Shown: positions 43,628 through 51,523 of the stretch, one piece after another | Position numbering within the stretch: position 1 is the first letter of the stretch | How the letters are laid out: every line of letters starts with the position of its first letter | From: an uncultured Robinsoniella sp. | GTDB taxonomy: Bacteria; Bacillota; Clostridia; Lachnospirales; Lachnospiraceae | Reading direction: 5' to 3' | Length of the DNA stretch: 64,000 nt | NCBI GenBank assembly: GCA_900539655.1 | Contig: UQCR01000019.1 | Coordinates: 1-64,000 of the forward strand | The notes under the pieces: generated by a model | What the model was told of the DNA's origin: nothing | Seen by the model: only the letters and a program-made list of their open reading frames with translations | Database searches by the model: none | Position numbers and translations under genes: made by a program

Positions 43628-44545
43628 ATGCTGGTAATAAACAATTTAGAAGAAGGTGCTTTGGTATTTAAAGCTTTGGGCTCCGATCTCAGAGTAAATA
43701 TCATAAAGCTGCTTATAAAAAATAAAGAAATGAATATGCGGGAGCTGGCATCGGCGCTTCACATCACAAATGGCGCCATTACCAGCCATATTAAAAAGCT
43801 TTCAGAGGCTGGGATTATCGATGTGCTGACAGAATGCGGAGGCAAGGGAAACCAGAAAATCTGCCGGCTTAAGGTGGATGAAATTCTGATGGATGCAAAG
43901 GAGCAGGACAAAAAAGAAATGAGCCTGTTGGAGACTGAATTTAAGGTGGGAGATTATTGCGGTTACGAAGTATACCCCACCTGCGGTCTGGCAACCGTAG
44001 ATCGTAGGATTGGCGGCTGGGATAATCCGGAAGATTTTGCAAGACCCGAGCATGTGGATGCAGGGATCATCTGGTTTACCCAGGGATATGTGGAGTACAA
44101 CATGTCCAGACTGCTGTCACCGGGACATCATATATCCCAGATCACACTCTGTTTTGAGATTTCATCCGAGGCTCCCAGCTACAACAACGAATGGATGTCA
44201 GATGTCACATTCAAACTCAATGGACAGTCCCTGGGAAAGTGGACAAGTCCCGGGGATTTTGGCGGAAGGCACGGCATATATACGCCGCTGTGGTGGAGCA
44301 GAAGCCTGAACCAGTTTGGGCTGTTAAAACTGTTAGTCATTAACCACAGTGGAACCTATGTGGACGGACTGCAGATATCAAATGTGGGTCTGGACCAGCT
44401 GCAGCTGGAAAAGGCAGGGATAATCCGTTTTCGTTTTGAAGTGGAGAAAGAGTCGGAGCATGTGGGAGGACTCACGCTTTTTGGTGCCGGTTTCGGTAAC
44501 TATAACCAGGATATTATGGTCCGGGTTCAATATGAAAATGAATAA
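43628..44545 (+). CDS. ArsR-type HTH regulator fused to a novel C-terminal sensor domain
   Basis: The 305-residue protein has an ArsR-like winged helix in its first ~85 residues (MNMRELASALHITNGAITSHIKKLSEAGI). A ~200-residue beta-rich domain follows (NEWMSDVTFKLNGQSLGKW, SRSLNQFGLLKLLVI). The second domain resembles a carbohydrate-binding jelly roll and has no enzyme motif. It sits just upstream of the YesMN/GH78 sugar locus, so it may sense a glycan and regulate that locus. This is inference. Confidence 0.82.
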   Translation: MLVINNLEEGALVFKALGSDLRVNIIKLLIKNKEMNMRELASALHITNGAITSHIKKLSEAGIIDVLTECGGKGNQKICRLKVDEILMDAKEQDKKEMSLLETEFKVGDYCGYEVYPTCGLATVDRRIGGWDNPEDFARPEHVDAGIIWFTQGYVEYNMSRLLSPGHHISQITLCFEISSEAPSYNNEWMSDVTFKLNGQSLGKWTSPGDFGGRHGIYTPLWWSRSLNQFGLLKLLVINHSGTYVDGLQISNVGLDQLQLEKAGIIRFRFEVEKESEHVGGLTLFGAGFGNYNQDIMVRVQYENE

Positions 44546-44616
44546 ATCTAACCAATTTATGAAGTGTGAATCGATTCTTGCGGAAGTGATCCTGCCTGCT
44601 TGAGATTCTAAAAGTG

Positions 44617-44649
44617 AAAGGGCATCCTGGAAACAGGCTGTCCTTTTTT
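44617..44649 (+). terminator. Terminator after the ArsR-type gene
   Basis: AAAGGGCATCCTG pairs with CAGGCTGTCCTTT around a GAAA loop, with one mismatch, followed by a T run. It separates the preceding operon from the sugar locus. Confidence 0.88.
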
Positions 44650-44733
44650 GACATTCTTTGATTTTTGTTATATATTAAAATGTAGATAAAAAGATCGAAA
44701 TATGCAGATTTTTTAAATAGGACGGGGGGTTCT

Positions 44734-46491
44734 ATGGAAGAAAGACGTCATCATCAAATCATTTTTCAGCTAAAAAGCAAAATTATTGTTATTTTTGTTG
44801 TCTGTGTTATCATTCCAAGTATTTTCTTTTTAGGCTTTTTTGTAAAAAGCTATTTTTCATATGCTTTAAAGAGCATCATTTCAGAAAAGCAGAACATCAT
44901 GAAAGAAACCCATAAAAATATTGAATTGCAGTTCTCAAGTTACAAGGATACTTCCATGTCCCTGTATTATAATGAGGCTGCCAAAAATTATATTAACAGG
45001 GAGGATTATTCCCAGGAAGACCAGTACATATCACAGCTCTTAAGCAGCATCGTGAATTCCGAAAAATATATAGTTTCAGCAGTGCTGGATCTGGATGGTA
45101 TTATATATAATTCCGGTTATCACTATCTGAATTGGGAGGAGTACCGCAAGGAACATCTGAACCAGGTTCTGGAGAAGAAAGGAAAGGTGGTCTGGATTCC
45201 AACAGAGCAGATGTCGGCATCCTATAACCAGAGGCCGAAAAACTTTGCACTGGCGAGGGCAATCAACTCAGCAAAACAAAATGTGGGAACCCTGTGGCTG
45301 TTTTTTTCAGAGGATTTGTTTACCAATATTTTAAAAAATCCGATCTATCATGAAGAAGGCACGGATTACTATATTATCTCCCAGAACAGGCACATCGTCA
45401 CCAGCAATTATGAGGATGAGACAGGGCTTGTACAAAATGGCGAATTGTTTACAAAAGCTATCACACAGCAAAACGGCTCCTTTTCTTATCAGGACCCGGA
45501 TACCGGTAAAAAGAAGACTGTGGTCTGTTCCTCATCCGGGGTAAATGACTGGGTACTTTTAACGGTGACAGATCAAAGTGTTATATTTAAGGATGTCAAT
45601 TATATTAAATGGATGGCTGGGGTGATAGCATGCCTCTATGCGGTTTTCCTGTTTACCGCCTATTACATTTTATCCCATTACATTTTCAAGCCAATGCAGA
45701 ATCTCAGTACGGGACTTCGCAGAGTGTCCGAGCGGGATTTTCAGAGAATAGAGGAAAACGGAAGCGCAGATGAAATGGGAATGCTGACTGCGAATTTTAA
45801 TTATATGGTGGATGAAATACAATGTCTGATCCGGGATATCCGGGAGGAAGAAAAGGCTAAAAATGAAGAAAAAATCAAAGTTCTTTCCATGCAGATTGGT
45901 CCTCATTTTATTTATAATACATTAAATACTATTAAATGGATGGCAGCAGCTAATAAGCAGACAAACATTAAGAGGATGATTGAGTCACTGATTAAACTCA
46001 TGGTCAGCGTTACCTATAATACAAATGAGGAAATTACCCTTCAGCAGGAAGTAGAACTTTTGAAATGCTATGTCTATATCCAGAAAATGCGTTTTATGAA
46101 TTTTGATTTTGAATATGATCTGCCCGGGGAACTGAAGGACTTAAAAATATTAAAACTGATTTTGCAGCCATTTGTGGAGAACTGTATTCAGTATGCGTTT
46201 GGAGAGAAGCCGGATGGAGGCAGGATATATATGGAGTTTTATAAAGAAGATGCACTTTATGTAAAGATAAGGGATAATGGGAAAGGCTTCGACACCAGTG
46301 TTCTGGCTGATTGTAATGTGAAGGATACCTCTAAGGGAATGGATCATGTAGGTATTGTAAATGTAATGGAGCGGATACGCCTAAACTATGGGGAGAGCTA
46401 CCGGGTGTCTATTGTGAGCAGTAAGAACGAAGGGACGGAGGTTTTATTGCGGCTTCCGGTCATTAGTGGGGAGAAAGAGGGGGAGGTATAA
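44734..46491 (+). CDS. YesM-type sensor histidine kinase
   Basis: The 585-residue kinase has two membrane helices (about 17-40 and 290-310) around a ~250-residue Cache-like sensor. A HAMP domain follows (FKPMQNLSTGLRRVSERD). The kinase has the YesM/LytS-type phospho-acceptor MQIGPHFIYNTLNTI (His near 391) and the ATPase box IRDNGKGFD. It controls the AraC-type regulator 4 bases downstream and, by context, uptake and breakdown of rhamnose-containing sugars. Confidence 0.93.
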   Translation: MEERRHHQIIFQLKSKIIVIFVVCVIIPSIFFLGFFVKSYFSYALKSIISEKQNIMKETHKNIELQFSSYKDTSMSLYYNEAAKNYINREDYSQEDQYISQLLSSIVNSEKYIVSAVLDLDGIIYNSGYHYLNWEEYRKEHLNQVLEKKGKVVWIPTEQMSASYNQRPKNFALARAINSAKQNVGTLWLFFSEDLFTNILKNPIYHEEGTDYYIISQNRHIVTSNYEDETGLVQNGELFTKAITQQNGSFSYQDPDTGKKKTVVCSSSGVNDWVLLTVTDQSVIFKDVNYIKWMAGVIACLYAVFLFTAYYILSHYIFKPMQNLSTGLRRVSERDFQRIEENGSADEMGMLTANFNYMVDEIQCLIRDIREEEKAKNEEKIKVLSMQIGPHFIYNTLNTIKWMAAANKQTNIKRMIESLIKLMVSVTYNTNEEITLQQEVELLKCYVYIQKMRFMNFDFEYDLPGELKDLKILKLILQPFVENCIQYAFGEKPDGGRIYMEFYKEDALYVKIRDNGKGFDTSVLADCNVKDTSKGMDHVGIVNVMERIRLNYGESYRVSIVSSKNEGTEVLLRLPVISGEKEGEV

Positions 46492-46494
46492 ATT

Positions 46495-48021
46495 TTGATT
46501 AATATTGTAATTGTAGAAGATGAAATACTGGTACGTCTGGGGATGAAAATGTGTCTGGACGAATATTCTTCGGAAATGAAAGTGGCAGCAGCTTTTGGAT
46601 CAGGTGAAGATGCAGAACGATATTTTCAGCAGAATACAGCAGATGTGCTGATTACGGATATTCGTTTGACCGGTGAAACCGGGCTGGAACTGATCCGGCA
46701 TCTGAAATCCCAGATGTCCCATATGGCGGTTATTGTCCTAAGCTGCTATGAGGATTTTTCTTATGCCAGAAGCGCCATGGAACTGGGTGTGGATAAATAC
46801 ATACTGAAGCATGAGCTTTCCGAAGATGAGCTTCCCAGGCTGGTTTCCCAGATTTATCAGAAAAAGTTAAAAAAGGGAATGATCACCACAGGCAGAAATG
46901 ATAATCCCGTTTTTTTTGAAGGAAGAGACGGAGAGAAATGTTATCGCATTGCTTATATGAACCTGAGAGGAACGGGAGAGAGGACAACAATCAGTGAAGA
47001 AAATACCGATTATGACTTCCTCGTTGAGATTCTTCAGGAGATTTTAAACATTAACCACATGGGAGAATGTTTTCTAAGGCACGGAAAAGAAGTATTCTGC
47101 ATTCTGTGCTTTGAGCCGGATGAGACATCCGAACAGATCAATAAGAAGGTACTGGATTTTTATCAGAATGCCAGAAAAAATATGAAGAATTATTTTAATA
47201 AAAATCTGTATCTGTCCATAACGGATACATTTGATTGTCTCAGCCAGGTGAACGATTTTTATAAGGAAGCAAAAGATGGCTGCAGCCTGTCTTTTTACTA
47301 TGAAACTTCCAGGCTGATAGAACTTCGTGATTCCACACCCAGGAATCCATATTATCCGGCACCTGTTTTTGATAAAGAAGAGGCGTTTAGCGAACACTGG
47401 ATGGAAGAGGCATCCGTACAGATGGAACGGTTCTTAAAAGCCTGTAAGGAGGCTAACCGGCCTCCGGAAGAAGTGAAGCTGCAGGTTGTGAAGTTTATAC
47501 ATGACATGGAAGATTATCTGGGTAAATATTACCAGACTGGGTTTATAAAGTTGTTTCAAGAAGAAGAAGTTCCGAATTATATTTTGGTCAACAGTTTTGA
47601 TTCAGGACAGGAATTGCTGCTGTGGCTGTCCGATATTCGAAAACGAGTGCAGTCTTATCTTATGGATAAGGAGAGTATTGCCGAGAAAATAGAATTGTAT
47701 CTGGAAGAAAACTATGCCAAGGAACTGTCTCTAAAGGAGGTTGCTGAATACTTTCACATGAGTACGGCGTATTTCTGCCAGTATTTTAAGAAACATGCGG
47801 GGGATACTTTTGTCCATTACCTGAATTGCCTGCGGATAGAAAAAGCAAAACCCCTGCTGCTAAAGGGAGAAGCATCCGTAGAGGAAATAGCAGCTAAAGT
47901 CGGGATTATGAACAGTAATTATTTTTTTCGGGTTTTCAAGCAGATTACCGGTAAAACAGTGGGAGAATTCCGAAAAGGCGGTATTGTAGATTCCGATATA
48001 AATTTTGTGAACAAATCGTAA
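46495..48021 (+). CDS. YesN-type response regulator with AraC DNA-binding domain
   Basis: The start is TTG 46495 (GGGAGG at 46481-46486), giving 508 residues. The receiver domain (VIVEDEILVRLG, phospho-acceptor in LITDIRLTG) is at 1-120, with a long middle region. The C-terminal AraC pair of HTH motifs reads LSLKEVAEYFHMSTAYFCQYFK and VEEIAAKVGIMNSNYFFRVFK. It is the partner of the YesM-type kinase and probable activator of the transporter genes downstream. Confidence 0.93.
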   Translation: MINIVIVEDEILVRLGMKMCLDEYSSEMKVAAAFGSGEDAERYFQQNTADVLITDIRLTGETGLELIRHLKSQMSHMAVIVLSCYEDFSYARSAMELGVDKYILKHELSEDELPRLVSQIYQKKLKKGMITTGRNDNPVFFEGRDGEKCYRIAYMNLRGTGERTTISEENTDYDFLVEILQEILNINHMGECFLRHGKEVFCILCFEPDETSEQINKKVLDFYQNARKNMKNYFNKNLYLSITDTFDCLSQVNDFYKEAKDGCSLSFYYETSRLIELRDSTPRNPYYPAPVFDKEEAFSEHWMEEASVQMERFLKACKEANRPPEEVKLQVVKFIHDMEDYLGKYYQTGFIKLFQEEEVPNYILVNSFDSGQELLLWLSDIRKRVQSYLMDKESIAEKIELYLEENYAKELSLKEVAEYFHMSTAYFCQYFKKHAGDTFVHYLNCLRIEKAKPLLLKGEASVEEIAAKVGIMNSNYFFRVFKQITGKTVGEFRKGGIVDSDINFVNKS

Positions 48022-48151
48022 TATCGTGAACAAGATGAGAGAAGTCTGGAAAAGACAGAAAGATATTGAATAAATGAATGAATTTTCTTACTAGTTAAAA
48101 AGAAGCCTTCTTGTTAGAATAAATACATCAAATGATATGGGAGGTATCAAT

Positions 48152-49555
48152 ATGAAGAAGAAAATGATCAGTGCTTTATTGTGCGTAAGTATGGCGGCAG
48201 GTATATTGTCTGGATGCGGAGGCGGCACGGCGCCTGCAGAGACACAGTCAAAAGAGACGAAAGCTGCAGAGACCACCGAAGCGGCGGCTGATACAGAGAA
48301 AGCAGAAGAAACACAGGCTAAGGCTTCTGAAACCACCGAAGCAGCGACAGATAAGGCGACAGAAAAGGCAAGTACAGGCGCGGATGCAAATGCGGCAGAT
48401 GTTGGCGGAAAACTGGTAGTATGGGAGCATACGGCACAGTTTGAGGCACCGCTTAAGGCTGTAATTGAAGGATTCAATAAGAAATATCCAAATGTGGAGG
48501 TAGAGTACCAGATTAAGACCTCCGACCAGTACTATAATCTCCTCCAGACAGCTATGCAGGCTGGGGAAACACCGGACTTGTTCTGGACCAACGGAACAGC
48601 TACCACGAATCTGGAAGCCTATGTTAAACAGGATCTTTTAATGGATCTGACCGATAAAGTGGATTTCTCCTTGTACGATGGTACAAGTGCAATGAGCCTG
48701 GTTAAGGTAGACGATAAGGTCTATGCATCTCCGACTGCAGAAGTAGGCGGACGTGCAGTATTCTATAACAAAGACATTTTTAAAGAACTGGGACTGGAAG
48801 TGCCGAAGACATTCAGTGAATTTGAAGCGGCTCTGGCTGCTGTCAATGATGCAGGCTATCTTCCGATTTCATTTAGTGCTTCCGATCCGTGGGCAATTTT
48901 ATTCCAGTTTGAACCGGTACTGGCAGCCACAGCATTGGATTGGATTCAGGGATATGTGGATACCGGGGAAGCTAAGGTAAATGATCCCAAAGTAGTAGCA
49001 GCATATAACAAGATGTTGGAATGGGCAGATAAAGGATATTACGGACCAGGGTATACCGGAGTGGACGAATCAGGGGCATTACTGGCATTTTCTAAAGGCG
49101 ACGCAGCGATGTGTATCGAAGGAACCTGGAATATCCAGACTATCCAGGAAAATAACCCCGAGCTTAATTTTGGCGCATTCCAGCTGCCTACAGAAGATGG
49201 TACAAGACCATTTGTAGGAACCAGCTCCGTTGGATTTTCTGTCAGCAAAGACACGGAAAACCCCGATGCAGCCCTTGCATTTGTTAACTATTTTTCCAGC
49301 CTGGAAGGACAGACAGCATGGATTAAATCATTGGACTCCATTCCATGTACCGGTAAAATTGTGTCGGACAATGAAGTGATTAATGAGATTGCCCAGTTTG
49401 ATATCCAGACAGAGAGTTATTATAGTATTTTGGGATACCTGGAAAAAGAAGGGGAGAGCCCCAGAAATGTATGGGAAGAGGATCAGACGAAAGTATTTAC
49501 CAAAGGCATGACAGCACAGGAATTTACGGATGAACTTGCGGCACTGACCCGTTAA
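48152..49555 (+). CDS. Sugar ABC transporter substrate-binding lipoprotein
   Basis: The start is ATG 48152, with GGGAGG at 48139-48144. The 467-residue protein has a lipoprotein signal (ALLCVSMAAGILSGC; lipid attached at the Cys near 22). A Thr/Ala/Glu-rich linker of about 60 residues and a family 1 extracellular binding domain follow (KLVVWEHTAQFEAP, LFWTNGTATTNLEAY). It captures an oligosaccharide, by context rhamnose-containing, for the two permeases downstream. No ATPase gene is in the cluster; a shared MsmK-type ATPase elsewhere is likely. Confidence 0.93.
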   Translation: MKKKMISALLCVSMAAGILSGCGGGTAPAETQSKETKAAETTEAAADTEKAEETQAKASETTEAATDKATEKASTGADANAADVGGKLVVWEHTAQFEAPLKAVIEGFNKKYPNVEVEYQIKTSDQYYNLLQTAMQAGETPDLFWTNGTATTNLEAYVKQDLLMDLTDKVDFSLYDGTSAMSLVKVDDKVYASPTAEVGGRAVFYNKDIFKELGLEVPKTFSEFEAALAAVNDAGYLPISFSASDPWAILFQFEPVLAATALDWIQGYVDTGEAKVNDPKVVAAYNKMLEWADKGYYGPGYTGVDESGALLAFSKGDAAMCIEGTWNIQTIQENNPELNFGAFQLPTEDGTRPFVGTSSVGFSVSKDTENPDAALAFVNYFSSLEGQTAWIKSLDSIPCTGKIVSDNEVINEIAQFDIQTESYYSILGYLEKEGESPRNVWEEDQTKVFTKGMTAQEFTDELAALTR

Positions 49556-49577
49556 AACAGGATAGACGGATAGGAAA

Positions 49578-49618
49578 GGGGTGTTGTACCATCCAGATGG
49601 GTGTTTGTACAACACCCC
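49578..49618 (+). promoter_or_regulatory. Strong hairpin between binding protein and permease genes
   Basis: GGGGTGTTGTAC at 49578-49589 pairs perfectly with GTACAACACCCC at 49607-49618. The T run that follows is weak (CTGATTTTACT). Such hairpins usually stabilise the upstream mRNA or cause partial termination, giving more binding protein than permease. Confidence 0.7.
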
Positions 49619-49647
49619 CTGATTTTACTATAAAGGGGGTACCTGCA

Positions 49648-50544
49648 ATGAGAAAAAGAAAGGCATACATTGGTTTTATAGCGCCGGGATTTATAATTTA
49701 TACCATATTTATGATTGTGCCGATTATATGCGCCGTATATTTTAGTTTCTTTGAATGGAGCGGCATTGGAGATATGAAGTTTATTGGTCTGGATAATTTT
49801 AGAAAGCTGATGTTTGATCCCAGAATGTCAAAAATATTCTTTAATGCACTGGGCAATAACATTAAATACCTTGTCTGCGTATTGCTTATAATTACACCGC
49901 TTCAAATCTTTTTTGCCTATATGATCTATATTAAGATCAAATGCCATAAATACATCCGTATGATGTTGTTTTTGCCATATGTTATCAGTACATCGATTGT
50001 AGGATTTTTTGCAATTATTATGCTGGATCCCAATATCGGGGTTCTTAATGATATTCTTGGAAGCCTGTTTGGAAACCAGGCAAAAAGTGCCTGGCTGGGT
50101 AATCCGGACCTGGTATTTAAAATATTTGTAATGGTGGTAATCTGGCAGTGTATCGGTTCCGGTATGATGATCTTCTATGCTGATATGCAGGAGATACCGG
50201 AAGAAGTAATCGAAGCCAGCATCATTGACGGGGCAAGCGGATGGAAGAGGTTTCGGTATGTAGTACTGCCATCACTTAGCGCTTCTATGTCTACGAATAT
50301 TACGCTCAGCGTGATCTATGCGCTGACGATGTTTGATATCCCTTATATTCTGGTTGGTCCTCAGGGAGGGGTAAATAATAAGATTGATTTTGTCAATATG
50401 GTGTTCTACCGTTACGCCTTTGGAGGCACTTATTTCGGAGAAACGTCTATCGGATTTGGTTCCAGTATCAGCGTTGCCATGTTTATTATTATCCTTACGT
50501 TTTCTCTGGTCACCACAAAATTATTGAAGCGTAAGAAGGATTAG
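49648..50544 (+). CDS. Sugar ABC transporter permease (MalF/UgpA type)
   Basis: The start is ATG 49648 (MRKRKAYIGFIAPGF), with AAAGGGGG upstream, rather than in-frame 49597, which falls inside the hairpin. The 298-residue protein has six membrane helices and the EAA loop EEVIEASIIDGASGWKRFRY that contacts the ATPase. It pairs with the second permease 12 bases downstream. Confidence 0.93.
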   Translation: MRKRKAYIGFIAPGFIIYTIFMIVPIICAVYFSFFEWSGIGDMKFIGLDNFRKLMFDPRMSKIFFNALGNNIKYLVCVLLIITPLQIFFAYMIYIKIKCHKYIRMMLFLPYVISTSIVGFFAIIMLDPNIGVLNDILGSLFGNQAKSAWLGNPDLVFKIFVMVVIWQCIGSGMMIFYADMQEIPEEVIEASIIDGASGWKRFRYVVLPSLSASMSTNITLSVIYALTMFDIPYILVGPQGGVNNKIDFVNMVFYRYAFGGTYFGETSIGFGSSISVAMFIIILTFSLVTTKLLKRKKD

Positions 50545-50556
50545 GAGGGGATTGTA

Positions 50557-51420
50557 ATGGGAAAACGCAAGAAGAAATCAAACAGAAGAATTGAATCAAA
50601 ACGGGCAGTAATCGGGAAGAATATCATCTCTGTTATTCTGATGATCTATACCTTTTTATCCATTTTCCTGATCGGTAATACAGTTCTTTCATCCTTTAAA
50701 ACAAAGCAGGACCTGATTAATAATACCATCGGGTTTCCAAAGGAATTTACCCTGGATAACTTTAAAATAGTTCTCGGTGAAGATGGATTTTTCCGCTACT
50801 TTTTCAATAGTATTTTTCTGGTGGGAGTATCTTTGCTGCTGTTGGTGCTCGTGGCATCTATGGTTGCATACGGACTTGCCCAATATCGGTTTAAGAGCCG
50901 GAAATTTCTGCAGACTTATTTTTTAGTTGGACTGATGTTTCCGATTCAACTGGGAATTCTGCCTCTTTATATCATGCTTTCCAGGCTTCATCTGACCAAT
51001 AATCTGCTGGGACTGGCGCTGATTTATACCGCAAATATGTCGTTCCCGGTGTTTGTGTTTACGAAGTTTTTTAATGAATTGCCGGAATCTTTAATTGAGT
51101 CGGCACGTATAGACGGGGCGGGAGAGTTTCAGATATTTAAAAGCATCATTACGCCTATTTCAAAACCGGTAATTGCTACCGTTGGACTTTTGAATTTCGT
51201 AACCATCTGGAATGATTTTTATCTTCCGCTTGTATTCCTGACGAAGGCATCCGTGAGGACTCTTACCCTGGGAGTGTATTCCTATACTGCTAATTTTCTT
51301 GCAAACTGGAATAAGGTTTTCGCAGCAGCAACTGTTGCACTGATACCTGTCATTATTATATATTTTCTGTTCTCAGACCAGATTGTGGCGGGGTTGACCG
51401 GTGGTGCAGTGAAGGGATGA
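50557..51420 (+). CDS. Sugar ABC transporter permease (MalG/UgpE type)
   Basis: The 287-residue protein has six membrane helices and the EAA loop ESLIESARIDGAGEFQIFKS. The length and the VRTLTLGVYSY region match the second permease of CUT1 importers. AGGAGGGG precedes ATG 50557. Confidence 0.93.
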   Translation: MGKRKKKSNRRIESKRAVIGKNIISVILMIYTFLSIFLIGNTVLSSFKTKQDLINNTIGFPKEFTLDNFKIVLGEDGFFRYFFNSIFLVGVSLLLLVLVASMVAYGLAQYRFKSRKFLQTYFLVGLMFPIQLGILPLYIMLSRLHLTNNLLGLALIYTANMSFPVFVFTKFFNELPESLIESARIDGAGEFQIFKSIITPISKPVIATVGLLNFVTIWNDFYLPLVFLTKASVRTLTLGVYSYTANFLANWNKVFAAATVALIPVIIIYFLFSDQIVAGLTGGAVKG

Positions 51421-51523
51421 GGTGCGCCTGGAAAAGGGCGGATCGTTTAACGGGAGGAATTCCCATACGGGATGGACTTTTAAAAATATGAGTACAGGAC
51501 TGTACATGCCAGGAGGTATTATA

